From: Mycolicibacter kumamotonensis
GTDB taxonomy: Bacteria; Actinomycetota; Actinomycetes; Mycobacteriales; Mycobacteriaceae
Length of the DNA stretch: 64,000 nt
Direction: 5' to 3'
NCBI RefSeq assembly: GCF_002086285.1
Contig: NZ_MVHU01000001.1
Coordinates: 186,001 to 250,000, forward strand
Below are positions 34,194 to 45,181 of the stretch, piece by piece. The notes under the pieces were generated by a model. That model was not told where the DNA came from. It did not search any database and saw only the letters and a program-made list of their open reading frames with translations. Positions within the stretch are counted from its first letter, which is position 1, and the number at the start of each line of letters is the position of its first letter. Position numbers and translations under genes: made by a program.

Positions 34194-35927
34194 CTACCCC
34201 AGCACCTTCCCGTAGGTCTGGCGTCCCATCAGATAGGTCGCCTCGACCGCGACGTCACGGAGGTCGGCCGGCGGGATACGCCGTGGGTTGCGCGACAGCA
34301 CCACCAGATCGGCGTACTTGCCGGGCTCCAGGCTGCCGATCTCGGTGTCCAGCCGCAGCTGCCAGGCGGCGTTGATGGTCTGCGCCCGAAGCGCCGCGTC
34401 GACGCCGATGCGTTGCTCCGGGGCCAGCACCCGGCCACTCCCCTTGGCGATCCGGTTCACCGCGGTGGCGATGTTGCCGATCGGGTCGGGCGGGGTGACG
34501 GTGCCGTCGTTGTGGAACGACAGCCGCAAACCGGCGTCCAGCGCTGAGCGCGCCGACATCCAGTGCGCGCCGTGATCGGGACCGAACAGCTTGTCCACCA
34601 ACACATCTCCCCAGAAGTAGATGTGCTCGATGAACAGACTCGGGGTGACACCCAGGTGTGCGGCCCGGGCGAACTGATCGGGCCGCATGGCCCCGACGTG
34701 TTCGAGCCTGGGCCGCAGCGCCGGGGGCACCTGCGCCTGTTCGTAGGCGTCCAGCACCACGTCGATCGCGGCGTCGCCCTGCACATGGCAGGAGACCTGC
34801 CAGCGCTGATCGATGAAAGCGGTTGCCAGCTGCTGGATCTGTTCGGGTGTGTAGTTCATCCCGCCCCGATGGTCGCGACCCAGCCCCATGCCCGCGGTGG
34901 TCGCGTTGTTCAGGTACGGGAAAGTGGTGAAGATGTTGCCCTGCCACGGCGATCCGTCGGCCCAGATCTTCATGCCGATCTTGTCGAACAGCACGTCCGC
35001 GCCGGCCCGCTTACCGCGCACATTGCTCGAATCGTCGGCCAGCTCCGGGGTGCCGATCTCATAGGCGCGCACCCGCACCGCGCAGTCGGCCTGCTGGGCC
35101 AGCTTGGAGAAGACCTCCGATTGCGCACGGGCGTCATAGGAATGCTCGGTGGCGGTCGCGATACCGGCGCGGGCCAGCTGGGCGTAGGCCCAGCGCAGGT
35201 TGTCGCCGGCGTTGGCCATGATCGCACCGGAGAACGGGGCGGTAAGCGCCATCAGCGCCGCCGTCTCGCGCACCTCACCGGTCAGCTGCCCGTCCGGCCC
35301 GTGCAGATACTGCGCACCGGGCGGGTTGGGCGTGGTCTTGGTGATTCCGGCCGCGGCGAATGCGGCGGTGTTGCCGTAGCCGGCGTGGCCGCTGTTGGTG
35401 ATGATCACGACGGGGTTGTGCGGTGCCAGGCGGTCCAGCTCGGTGCGGGTGAACGACCCCAGCCCGGTCTGCAGCAGCGGGTCGACACCGTTGAGCAGGA
35501 TCGGCTGGCCCTTGGGCGTGTCGGCAGCCGCCTCGGTCAGCTTCTCGAACACGCCGCTGGCGGTCGAGACCGTGAAGGGGCGCACGTCGATGGCCGGCGG
35601 GGCCAAGGTGGTGCCCATCTCGAACGGGTGACCGTGCGGTTCGACGAACGCCGGCAGCAACGCCCGCCCGCGTAGGTCGACGACGGTGGTCCCCGATCCC
35701 CGCAGCCGCAACACCTCGTCGGCGGTGCCGACCTTGCTGATCCGGGCCCCGGTGACCGCAAGTGCTTCGGCCTCGGGTGGTCCCGGCGCCACCGTCACCA
35801 CCGGGCCGCCGATGAAGATGGTGTCGGCCCCGGGTCCCCGCGATCCACACCCGGCGAGCCCGCCGACCGCCGTACCGGCGGCCGCAGCCGCCATCCCGGC
35901 CATGAAGCGTCGCCTGCTCGTCGTCAC
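34194..35927 (-). CDS. Amidohydrolase-family Tat lipoprotein (YtcJ-like)
   Basis: A 577-residue metal-dependent hydrolase. The N-terminus has a twin-arginine motif SRRRFM, a hydrophobic Ala/Gly stretch and a lipobox LAGC near residue 28, so it should be exported folded and anchored as a lipoprotein. The amidohydrolase fold shows the metal motif VEPHGHPFEMG, a central HNPVVIITNSGHAGYGN, CHVQGDAAIDVVL and a C-terminal SLEPGKYADLVVLSRNP. YtcJ-type enzymes have mostly unknown substrates, amides or imides. The 3' end faces the DUF5666-like gene with a 6-nt gap. It may lie in the same transcript as the MBL gene 112 nt upstream, but this is uncertain. Confidence 0.85.
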   Translation of the reverse strand: MTTSRRRFMAGMAAAAAGTAVGGLAGCGSRGPGADTIFIGGPVVTVAPGPPEAEALAVTGARISKVGTADEVLRLRGSGTTVVDLRGRALLPAFVEPHGHPFEMGTTLAPPAIDVRPFTVSTASGVFEKLTEAAADTPKGQPILLNGVDPLLQTGLGSFTRTELDRLAPHNPVVIITNSGHAGYGNTAAFAAAGITKTTPNPPGAQYLHGPDGQLTGEVRETAALMALTAPFSGAIMANAGDNLRWAYAQLARAGIATATEHSYDARAQSEVFSKLAQQADCAVRVRAYEIGTPELADDSSNVRGKRAGADVLFDKIGMKIWADGSPWQGNIFTTFPYLNNATTAGMGLGRDHRGGMNYTPEQIQQLATAFIDQRWQVSCHVQGDAAIDVVLDAYEQAQVPPALRPRLEHVGAMRPDQFARAAHLGVTPSLFIEHIYFWGDVLVDKLFGPDHGAHWMSARSALDAGLRLSFHNDGTVTPPDPIGNIATAVNRIAKGSGRVLAPEQRIGVDAALRAQTINAAWQLRLDTEIGSLEPGKYADLVVLSRNPRRIPPADLRDVAVEATYLMGRQTYGKVLG

Positions 35928-36039
35928 CCTGTCCGCTCTTCTCAGTCGCAGTCGACCGCCGCCGAAGGCCCTACGCGGTTCACGCGACGAGTATGTCAGC
36001 GACCATCACGAGCCCGGTCACCCGGCCGTTCGGGCCGGA

Positions 36040-36852
36040 TCAGGTCAGGTCGTCGTAGTCGCCGCGCACCCAGGCAGCATGGCGGTCGGCGGAGAATCGC
36101 ACCGCCGCCGCGCCGCCGGTATCGATGGTATTGGCCAGCAGCCCGTAGATCCGGTCGAACCGCAGGTCGGCCAGGGTGTCGGCCATCCGCTGCACCACCG
36201 TTGCCGACAACGGGATCCGATTCGGATAGCTGCGCAAGAAGGCCACGGTGCGCCGATCCGGGTTCGGGAAGATGGTGTCGCCGACCAGCAGCACCCCGCG
36301 CCCGTCGGCGCCGTCCGCCCAGCAGGCCACCGCGCTGCCGGGGAAATGCCCACCGACCTGGACCACGGTCAGCGTCGGTGTGAGCGTCAAGCGGTCCGAC
36401 CAGTAGTTGATCACCGGGTCGGGCCGCATCACCCAGTGCGCGTCGGCGGCGTTGACGTACACCGGCACCCCACCGAGGCGGCGGCTCCACTGGACCTGGG
36501 CGCCAAACATGTGCGGATGGCTCGCGACGATCCCGACGACCGGGCCGCGCTCGGTCACCGCGGCCACGGCGGCATCGTCGAGGAACCCCGAGGGGTCCCA
36601 CAGCACGTTCCCGCCCACGGTGCACACCAGCTTGCCCAGCTGACCGATCCCCAGCGGCGGGGTGCTGCCGAGCGCGATCAGCCCGGGTTCTAGGACGGCG
36701 ACGGTGGACCGAACGCCCTCGGCGGCCAACTCCTCCAGCGTCGCCCACTGCTGCCCTTCGGCCGGCACCCACTGCCGCTCGTCGGCGCAGATCGTGCAGA
36801 CCTCCGGCGTGGCGTCGTGCTCGACGCCGCATGTCCTGCACAGCCAGAACAC
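36040..36852 (-). CDS. Rubredoxin-knuckle / metallo-beta-lactamase-fold protein at the end of the SUF operon
   Basis: A 270-residue protein. The N-terminus has a CxxC-X10-CxxC knuckle (Cys5, Cys8, Cys19, Cys22), as in rubredoxins or zinc ribbons. The remainder is an MBL-like fold with a degenerate first metal motif SHPHMFG (His112, His114 kept, the usual Asp-His lost), then GGHFPGS (His169), VGDTIFP (Asp192) and a late His in DRHAAWVRG. One metal site may survive. It starts 13 nt after the SufT-like Rv1466 homologue on the same strand, so it is probably cotranscribed with the SUF genes. I know of no counterpart in the M. tuberculosis suf operon. Function unknown; redox or metal-trafficking is a guess. 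Confidence 0.75.
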   Translation of the reverse strand: MFWLCRTCGVEHDATPEVCTICADERQWVPAEGQQWATLEELAAEGVRSTVAVLEPGLIALGSTPPLGIGQLGKLVCTVGGNVLWDPSGFLDDAAVAAVTERGPVVGIVASHPHMFGAQVQWSRRLGGVPVYVNAADAHWVMRPDPVINYWSDRLTLTPTLTVVQVGGHFPGSAVACWADGADGRGVLLVGDTIFPNPDRRTVAFLRSYPNRIPLSATVVQRMADTLADLRFDRIYGLLANTIDTGGAAAVRFSADRHAAWVRGDYDDLT

Positions 36853-36865
36853 GCGGCCGGCTCCC

Positions 36866-37207
36866 TCAGACCGTGAAACCGACGGCGCGCATCATCTCGC
36901 GGCCCTCGTCGGTGATCTTGTCCGGGCCCCAGGCCGGCTCCCAGACCCAGGACAGGTCGAGCTTTTTGACCAGGCCCGCGCCCACCGTGGCGTTCTCGAC
37001 CTGTTCGGCGATCATGTCCTGCAGCGGGCAAGCCGGTGAGGTGAGCGTCATGGTCACGACGGCGGCGGCACCGTCCTCGTCCTGCCGGATCGACAAGTCG
37101 TAGACCAGCCCCAAGTCCATGACGTTGATGCCGATCTCGGGGTCGATGACATCATGCATCGACTCCTCGACCTCGGCGAGCAGCTCGTCCGGTCCGGTTT
37201 CGCTCAT
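36866..37207 (-). CDS. MIP18/DUF59 iron-sulfur assembly factor (SufT-like, Rv1466-like)
   Basis: A 113-residue DUF59 protein: DVIDPEIGINVMDLGLVYDL near residues 16-36, TLTSPACPLQDMI with the conserved Cys at about 61, then the C-terminal WEPAWGPDKITDEGREMM. DUF59 proteins help deliver Fe-S clusters, and the homologue is required for SUF function in mycobacteria. ATG 37207 overlaps the sufU TGA in an ATGA; the longer frame to 37318 runs back into sufU. The MBL gene follows 13 nt downstream. Confidence 0.9.
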   Translation of the reverse strand: MSETGPDELLAEVEESMHDVIDPEIGINVMDLGLVYDLSIRQDEDGAAAVVTMTLTSPACPLQDMIAEQVENATVGAGLVKKLDLSWVWEPAWGPDKITDEGREMMRAVGFTV

Positions 37208-37701
37208 TGCTTCATCTCCTGAGTTGTCGCACTGACGGACGCCAGTGGTTGTTCCTCTGCCTTCGCGAGAGCTTGCGCCAACGCGTCTTTGAACGCCATC
37301 CAGCCCAGCAGCGCACACTTGACCCGCGCCGGATACTTGGCGACCCCGGCGAACGCGACACCGTCGCCGAGCACTTCCTCGTCACCCTCCACGGTTCCCC
37401 GCGACGAGATCATCTCGTGGAACGCGTCGAACTTCGTCAAGGCTTGGGGCACAGTCAATCCGATCACCTCAGAAGCCAGCACCGAGGTCGCGGCCTGCGA
37501 GATCGAGCAGCCCTGCCCGTCATAGGAGATGTCGGCGATCTGCTCACCGTCGGCCGACAACGCCACCCGCAGGGTCAGCTCGTCGCCACAGGTCGGGTTG
37601 ACGTGGTGCACCTCGGCCCCGAAGGGTTCCCGCAGCCCACGATGCTGCGGGTGCTTGTAGTGATCGAGGATCACTTCCTGATAGAACTGCTCGAGTCGCA
37701 C
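37204..37701 (-). CDS. sufU: SUF scaffold / sulfurtransferase SufU (IscU-like, Rv1465)
   Basis: A 165-residue U-type protein receiving sulfur from SufS. Conserved ligands are Cys38 and Asp40 (PTCGDEL), Cys65 (QGCSISQ) and Cys129 (VKCALLGW), the zinc-binding set of Gram-positive SufU. It lies between sufS (4-nt gap) and the Rv1466-like gene (4-nt overlap). In actinobacteria SufU acts mainly as a sulfur shuttle rather than as a scaffold; SufBCD is the scaffold. Confidence 0.93.
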   Translation of the reverse strand: MRLEQFYQEVILDHYKHPQHRGLREPFGAEVHHVNPTCGDELTLRVALSADGEQIADISYDGQGCSISQAATSVLASEVIGLTVPQALTKFDAFHEMISSRGTVEGDEEVLGDGVAFAGVAKYPARVKCALLGWMAFKDALAQALAKAEEQPLASVSATTQEMKQ

Positions 37702-37705
37702 GTCT

Positions 37706-39755
<2,050 letters not shown>

Positions 39756-39784
39756 TGCTGATTCGTGTCCTTAAGTCTTGGTGG

Positions 39785-40978
39785 CTACTTGTTCTCGGTG
39801 ACCGCGAGTTCACGCTCGACGGCTTCGGTGAGGCGCTCCTGCACGAACGGTACGGGGATCTTGGAGATGATCTCGCCGAAGAAACCCCGCACGATCAGCC
39901 GTCTGGCCTGATCTTCTGGAATGCCGCGCGCCTGCAGATAGAACAACTGCAGGTCATCGAATCGCCCGGTTGCGCTGGCATGGCCGGCCTGGATGATCTC
40001 ACCGGTCTCGATCTCCAGGTTGGGGATCGAGTCCGCGCGGGCACCGTCGGCCAGCACCAGATTGCGGTTCACCTCGAAGGTGTCGGTGCCCACGCCCGCG
40101 GCGCGGATCAGCACGTCACCGACCCAGACGGTATGGGCGTCCGGCAGTGCCGAATCGGGGTCGCCCTGCAGCGCGCCCTTGTAGAGCACGTTGGAGCGGC
40201 AGTTGGGCTGGCCGTGGTCGACCAGCAGCCGCGACTCGAGGTGCTGGCCGTCGTCGGCGAAGTACAGGCCGAGCAGCTCGGCGTCGCCGCCCGGGCCGTC
40301 GAACCGGACCCGCCCGGTCAGTCGCACCAACTCGCCGCCCAGCTCGATGGCGGTGTGGCGCAGCACCGCATCCTTGCCCAGCGCCGCGTGGTGCATGCTG
40401 ACGTGCACCAGGTCCGCGGCGGCGTCGGCGATCCACACCACGGTCAGCTGCGCGGCGTCATCGACGACGAATTCGACGTTGTCGGCGTAGGTTCCGCTGC
40501 CCCGGATGTCGATGACGACCGTCGCCCGCGACAGTTCCTCGGCCCGCAGCTGCAGGTGTCCGTAGGCCGTCGCACCGGTTCCGGGACCGGTGACGGTGAT
40601 GGTGATCGGCTCCTCGACGCTCGTGCCCTTGGGCACGGTGACCACCGTCGCGTCACGGAACGCCGAAAAGGCTTGGGCGGCAATCCGGTCGGCGGGTACG
40701 CCCGCCGCGCCCAACCGGTCGTCGCCGCGCTGCACGGTCTCGGTCCGCACCGCCGCGTCCGCCGAGACCTCGATCGTGGCCGACCCGTCGGCGACCGCGG
40801 AGCCGTCGTGCAGGCCGCGCAGCCGGCGCAGCGGGGTGAACCGCCACGCCTCGTCGCGACCGTGCGGCACCTCGAAGGCCTCGACGTCGAACGAGGTGAA
40901 CTGGGCACCCTTGTTGACGCCTTCGGCTGCCTCGGTCAGGTTGGTGGTGGAGGCGGACCTCACATCCGTCGAAGTCAC
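39785..40978 (-). CDS. sufD: SUF scaffold subunit SufD
   Basis: A 397-residue SufB paralogue forming the SufBC2D scaffold. The beta-helix core carries HAALGKDAVLRHTAIELGGE and SRLLVDHGQPNCRSNVLYKG; the C-terminal helices read HASATGRFDDLQLFYLQARGIPEDQARRLIVRGF, which bind SufC. The GTG start shares one base with the sufB TAG stop (TAGTG), a tight translational coupling. Confidence 0.95.
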   Translation of the reverse strand: MTSTDVRSASTTNLTEAAEGVNKGAQFTSFDVEAFEVPHGRDEAWRFTPLRRLRGLHDGSAVADGSATIEVSADAAVRTETVQRGDDRLGAAGVPADRIAAQAFSAFRDATVVTVPKGTSVEEPITITVTGPGTGATAYGHLQLRAEELSRATVVIDIRGSGTYADNVEFVVDDAAQLTVVWIADAAADLVHVSMHHAALGKDAVLRHTAIELGGELVRLTGRVRFDGPGGDAELLGLYFADDGQHLESRLLVDHGQPNCRSNVLYKGALQGDPDSALPDAHTVWVGDVLIRAAGVGTDTFEVNRNLVLADGARADSIPNLEIETGEIIQAGHASATGRFDDLQLFYLQARGIPEDQARRLIVRGFFGEIISKIPVPFVQERLTEAVERELAVTENK

Positions 40979-42435
40979 TAGCCCACCGAGCCTTCCATCT
41001 GCAGCTGGATCAGCTTGTTGAGCTCCAGCGCGTACTCCATCGGCAGTTCCTTGGCGATCGGCTCCACGAAGCCGCGCACCACCATCGCCATCGCCTCGTC
41101 CTCGGTCAGACCGCGGCTCATCAGGTAGAACAGCTGGTTCTCGCTGACCTTCGACACGGTGGCCTCGTGGCCCACGGTGACGTCGTCCTCGCGGATGTCG
41201 ACGTAGGGGTAGGTGTCACTGCGGCTGACGTCGTCGACCAGCAGCGCATCGCATTTCACGCTCGACTTCGCCCCGTGCGCGCCCTTGTGGATCTCCACCA
41301 GACCCCGGTAGGAGGACCGGCCCCCGCTGCGCGCCACCGACTTCGACACGATGTTCGACGACGTGTTGGGCGCCAGGTGCAGCATCTTGGCGCCGGTGTC
41401 CTGGTGCTGGTCCTCGCCGGCGAACGCCACCGAGAGCACCTCGCCCTTGGCGTGTTCGCCGGTCATCCACACCGCCGGGTACTTCATGGTGACCTTGGAG
41501 CCGATGTTGCCGTCGACCCATTCCATGGTGGCGCCCTCTTCGGCGCGCGCCCGCTTGGTGACCAGGTTGTAGACGTTGACCGACCAGTTCTGAATGGTGG
41601 TGTAGCGGCACCGGCCCCGGGGTTTGACGATGATCTCCACCACCGCCGAGTGCAGCGAGTCGCTGGAGTACACCGGCGCGGTGCAGCCCTCGATGTAGTG
41701 CACGTAGGCGTCTTCGTCGACGATGATCAGGGTGCGCTCGAACTGGCCCATGTTCTCGGTGTTGATCCGGAAGTAGGCCTGCAACGGGATGTCGACGTGC
41801 ACGCCCTTGGGCACGTAGATGAACGATCCCCCGCTCCACACCGCGGTGTTCAGCGCGGAGAACTTGTTGTCCCCGGCGGGGATGACGGTGGCGAAGTTCT
41901 CCCGGAACAACTCCTCGTGTTCCTTGAGCGCGGTGTCGGTGTCGAGGAAGATGACGCCCTGCGCCTCAAGGTCTTCGCGGATCTTGTGGTAGACCACCTC
42001 GGACTCGTACTGTGCGGCCACCCCACCGATGTAGCGCTGCTTCTCGGCCTCCGGGATGCCCAGCCGGTCATAGGTGTTGCGGATGTCCTCGGGCAGGTCG
42101 TCCCACGTCTGGGCCTGCTTCTCGGTGGACCGGACGAAGTATTTGATGTTGTCGAAGTCGATCCCGGACAGATCCGAGCCCCAGTTGGGCATCGGCTTCT
42201 TCATGAAGGTCCGGTATGCGCGCAGCCGAGCCTGCAGCATCCACTCCGGCTCGTTCTTCTTCGCGGAGATGTCGCGCACGACGTCCTCGGAGAGACCGCG
42301 CTGGGCGGCGGCGCCCGCGGCATCGGTGTCGGCCCAACCGTATTCGTACCGGCCCAGCGACGCGATCGTGTCTTCCTGGGTCAGCGGCTCTGTGGCCGCC
42401 GTGGGGGAAGCGGTGGCCTCCGGCGTGAGTGTCAT
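40978..42435 (-). CDS. sufB: SUF scaffold subunit SufB (intein-free)
   Basis: A 485-residue main scaffold on which the Fe-S cluster is built. Conserved stretches include [35 protein letters not shown] and the C-terminal [24 protein letters not shown]. The gene is uninterrupted: M. tuberculosis SufB (Rv1461) is about 846 residues because of an intein, which is absent here. AGGAG lies about 8 nt before the ATG. It follows sufR by 67 nt and overlaps sufD by one base. Confidence 0.96.
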   Translation of the reverse strand: MTLTPEATASPTAATEPLTQEDTIASLGRYEYGWADTDAAGAAAQRGLSEDVVRDISAKKNEPEWMLQARLRAYRTFMKKPMPNWGSDLSGIDFDNIKYFVRSTEKQAQTWDDLPEDIRNTYDRLGIPEAEKQRYIGGVAAQYESEVVYHKIREDLEAQGVIFLDTDTALKEHEELFRENFATVIPAGDNKFSALNTAVWSGGSFIYVPKGVHVDIPLQAYFRINTENMGQFERTLIIVDEDAYVHYIEGCTAPVYSSDSLHSAVVEIIVKPRGRCRYTTIQNWSVNVYNLVTKRARAEEGATMEWVDGNIGSKVTMKYPAVWMTGEHAKGEVLSVAFAGEDQHQDTGAKMLHLAPNTSSNIVSKSVARSGGRSSYRGLVEIHKGAHGAKSSVKCDALLVDDVSRSDTYPYVDIREDDVTVGHEATVSKVSENQLFYLMSRGLTEDEAMAMVVRGFVEPIAKELPMEYALELNKLIQLQMEGSVG

Positions 42436-42502
42436 GGTGACGCTCCTTCAGTGCTCGTGATGGCTTCGGCGCAGGCTGTGCGCCGAAGGTCGATCGGTGC
42501 GG

Positions 42503-43345
42503 CTAGTGCTGTTTTTCGGCGGCGCCGGCCTTGCCGGCTTTGGTTGTCGTGCCGGCCCGGACCGACTTGGCGGTCCTGTTGGTCAGCGGTACGTGGGTGG
42601 TGCAGACGTAGCCGCCGTCGGCGATCGTCGCCAGCCGCTGCACGTGGGTGCCCAGTACTTCGGCCATGGCCTGCCGCTCGGCCCGGCACAGCTCCGGGAA
42701 CTCCTTGGCGACGTTGGCCACCGGGCAATGGTGCTGCAGGATCTGCACCCCCGGGACACCACCCTCCACCCGGGCGGTGGAAGCGGCGTAGCCGGCCTCG
42801 GTCAGCGCCGCGGCGATCCGTTCCGCGGTCGCCTCCAGATCCTCCTCGGGGTCGCTGTCGCCGCGGGCGGCAACGGCCGCGACCTCGGACAGGATGGTAT
42901 CGATGCGCTGGCGGGCGAACGCGACCACCGCGTCCTCACCGCCGATCTCGCGTAGCTGGCGCATCGCTGCCACCGCGAGGTCGTCGTAGCGGTGGCCGAG
43001 CTTGCCCCGCCCGGCCGCGGTCAGCTGGAACCGCTTTGCCGGCCGCCCGCGGCCGACCTGCTGCCAGGACGCCGGCGCATGCGCCTCGGCATCACCCATC
43101 TCGATCAGGGCGTCCAGGTGGCGGCGCACCCCGGCTGCCGACAAACCCAGCCGGGCGCCGATCTCCCCCGCGGTGATCGATCCGGATTCCATCAGCAGTC
43201 GCACCACCGCGTGGCGGGTACGGCCCTCGGGGGAATCATGGCCGCCGGCCAGGTCCGCCGCCGGCTGAGACGCAGCCGAAACCGCACCGCCGGGGCGCTG
43301 CCCGGCGGGTTTGGTGGCGTCCTTCGCCTCAGCCTTGATTTTCAC
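42503..43345 (-). CDS. sufR: Fe-S-sensing repressor of the SUF operon, SufR (Rv1460-like)
   Basis: A 280-residue transcriptional regulator. A winged HTH covers about residues 41-90 (TRHAVVRLLMESGSITAGEIGARLGLSAAGVRRHLDAL). The C-terminal domain has Cys207, Cys220 and Cys248 (HHCPVANVAKEFPELC ... GYVC), the ligands of the [4Fe-4S] cluster by which SufR senses iron, oxygen or NO. GTG 43345 is preferred to the TTG at 43363, as the operator at 43342-43356 overlaps it. It heads the operon sufR-sufB-sufD-sufC-sufS-sufU-Rv1466-like and should repress it. Confidence 0.92.
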   Translation of the reverse strand: MKIKAEAKDATKPAGQRPGGAVSAASQPAADLAGGHDSPEGRTRHAVVRLLMESGSITAGEIGARLGLSAAGVRRHLDALIEMGDAEAHAPASWQQVGRGRPAKRFQLTAAGRGKLGHRYDDLAVAAMRQLREIGGEDAVVAFARQRIDTILSEVAAVAARGDSDPEEDLEATAERIAAALTEAGYAASTARVEGGVPGVQILQHHCPVANVAKEFPELCRAERQAMAEVLGTHVQRLATIADGGYVCTTHVPLTNRTAKSVRAGTTTKAGKAGAAEKQH

Positions 43346-43356
43346 AACACCAGTGT
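43342..43356 (-). promoter_or_regulatory. SufR operator overlapping the sufR start
   Basis: The minus strand reads ACACT-N5-TGTGA (TCACAACACCAGTGT on plus), with outer TCACA/TGTGA symmetry. This is the inverted repeat I recall being described for M. tuberculosis SufR. It overlaps the GTG start, so bound SufR would block its own operon, and there is no Shine-Dalgarno, consistent with a leaderless transcript. Confidence 0.6.
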
Positions 43357-43471
43357 GACGCAATTCCGGGGCCGGGTCTAGGCAGGGTTACCTCAGTTCG
43401 GCCCGAATCGACAGTTGCGCTGGTCACAGCCCGCAACCCGCGGGCGGGGCCGGAGGAGTCCGGCGGGCCGT

Positions 43472-43486
43472 TACGCTGCAGGGATG
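43472..43486 (+). promoter_or_regulatory. Leaderless promoter of mptB
   Basis: TACGCT (43472-43477) is followed by 6 nt and then ATG 43484. No ribosome binding site is present. The same hexamer and spacing precede the VTT gene at 11644. Confidence 0.6.
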
Positions 43487-45181
43487 GCAGTCCGCCGGCA
43501 CTCGCTGAGCACGTCGATCGCACATCTGCACGGCGATGAGCGCACCGTCGGCACGCCCCTCAACGACGCGGAACTGGTCGCGCTGCGGCGCACCCGGCTG
43601 TTCGGCGCGAGCGGCACCGTGCTGATGGCGATCGGTGCGCTCGGGGCCGGTGCGCGGCCGGTGATCCAGGACCCCACCTTCGGGGTACGGCTGCTGAACC
43701 TTCCGTCACGCCTGCAGACGGTGGCGCTGACCATGACCACCACCGGCGCGGTGATGATGGCGCTGGCCTGGCTGATGCTGGGCCGCTTCGCGTTGTCTTC
43801 GATGCCGGCGGGCAACCGGCGGATGTCGCGCAGCCAACTCGACCGCACCCTGCTGCTGTGGATGCTGCCGCTGCTGGTCGCCCCGCCGATGTACAGCAAG
43901 GACGTGTACTCCTACCTAGCCCAGAGTCAGATCTCGCGGCTGGGCCTGGACCCCTACCGGGTGGGTCCGGCCCCGGCCCTGGGCCTCGACCACGTGTTCA
44001 CTCTGTCGGTGCCCAGCCTGTGGCGCGAGACGCCGGCGCCCTACGGACCGCTGTTCTTGTGGATCGGCCGCGGAATCTCGGCGCTGACCGGGGAGAACAT
44101 CGTCACCGCGGTGCTGTTCCACCGCGTGGTGGTATTGCTCGGCGTCGGGCTGATCGTGTGGGCGGTGCCGCGCCTGGCGGCGCGCTGCGGGGTGGCCGAG
44201 GTCAGCGCGCTGTGGCTGGGCGCGGCCAACCCCCTGCTGCTGATGCACCTGGTCGCCGGCATCCACAACGAGGCCCTGATGCTCGGCCTGATGCTGACCG
44301 GCACCGAGTTCGCCCTGCGCGGGGTCACCGCGGCCAAACCCCTGCTGCCGGGCCTGCGCCGGCCGGTGCGGGACTGGGTTCCACTGACCGAGTTGATCCT
44401 CGGCGCGGTGCTGATCACGATGTCGTCGCAGGTCAAGCTGCCATCACTACTGGCGCTCGGCTTCGTGGCGATGGCCCTGGGCTGGCGCTGGGGCGGCGAC
44501 CTGCGGGCGTTTGTGCTCGCCGGGGCCGGCAGCAGCGCCTTGGCGGTGGCGGTGATGGGCCTGATCGGCTGGGCCAGCGGGCTGGGCTTCGGCTGGGTCT
44601 TCACCCTCGGCACCGCCAACGTGGTCCGCAGCTGGATGTCGCCCCCGACCCTGATCGCGCTCGGCACCGGCCAGGTGGGAACCCTGCTGGGCCTGGGCGA
44701 TCACACCACCGCGGTGCTCTCGCTGACGCGTGGCATCGGCGTGCTGATCATCGCGGTGATGGTGATCTGGCTGCTGCTGGTGGTGTTCCAGGGCCGGCTG
44801 CACCCAGTCGGCGGGCTCGGCGTCGCGCTGGGCATCACGGTGCTGCTGTTCCCGGTGGTGCAGCCCTGGTATCTGCTGTGGGCGATCATTCCCCTCGCCG
44901 CCTGGGCGACCCGCCCGAGCTTCCGGATCGCGGTGATCGCGGTGACGCTGGTGGTCGGGATCTTCGGCCCGACCGCCAACGGCGACCGATTCGCCTTGTT
45001 CCAGATCGTGGACGCCACCGTGGCCAGCGCCGTCGTGGTGATGGCGCTGTTCCTGCTGACCTATCGGCACCTGCCGTGGCGGGAGCTGCCCGCCGAGCCA
45101 GGCCGCCCGGGCGATCCACCGGCGCCGGGACCCACCCCGCGGTCCCCCGCCGTGGCCGACGCTTACGCTGATTCCCCGTGA
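43484..45181 (+). CDS. mptB: Alpha-(1->6)-mannosyltransferase MptB (GT-C)
   Basis: A 565-residue polytopic membrane glycosyltransferase. M. tuberculosis Rv1459c and corynebacterial MptB start the alpha-1,6-mannan core of lipomannan and lipoarabinomannan, using polyprenyl-phosphomannose. There are about 12-13 helices; the first extracellular loop has the GT-C acidic motif in PMYSKDVYSYLAQ. ATG 43484 is set by its distance to the TACGCT promoter; the frame is open to 43415. The stop overlaps the GTG of the ABC ATPase (GTGA). Confidence 0.88.
   Translation: MAVRRHSLSTSIAHLHGDERTVGTPLNDAELVALRRTRLFGASGTVLMAIGALGAGARPVIQDPTFGVRLLNLPSRLQTVALTMTTTGAVMMALAWLMLGRFALSSMPAGNRRMSRSQLDRTLLLWMLPLLVAPPMYSKDVYSYLAQSQISRLGLDPYRVGPAPALGLDHVFTLSVPSLWRETPAPYGPLFLWIGRGISALTGENIVTAVLFHRVVVLLGVGLIVWAVPRLAARCGVAEVSALWLGAANPLLLMHLVAGIHNEALMLGLMLTGTEFALRGVTAAKPLLPGLRRPVRDWVPLTELILGAVLITMSSQVKLPSLLALGFVAMALGWRWGGDLRAFVLAGAGSSALAVAVMGLIGWASGLGFGWVFTLGTANVVRSWMSPPTLIALGTGQVGTLLGLGDHTTAVLSLTRGIGVLIIAVMVIWLLLVVFQGRLHPVGGLGVALGITVLLFPVVQPWYLLWAIIPLAAWATRPSFRIAVIAVTLVVGIFGPTANGDRFALFQIVDATVASAVVVMALFLLTYRHLPWRELPAEPGRPGDPPAPGPTPRSPAVADAYADSP
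45164..45180 (+). promoter_or_regulatory. Possible internal leaderless promoter for the ABC exporter
   Basis: TACGCT (45164-45169) lies 8 nt before the GTG at 45178, inside the 3' end of mptB, and there is no Shine-Dalgarno. It could start transcription of the exporter genes independently of mptB. It also lies in coding sequence, so the match may be chance. Confidence 0.35.

Noticed and set aside
43415..43483. Upstream start for mptB
   Set aside because: The TACGCT promoter would lie inside the coding sequence; ATG 43484 at 6 nt from the -10 fits a leaderless start.
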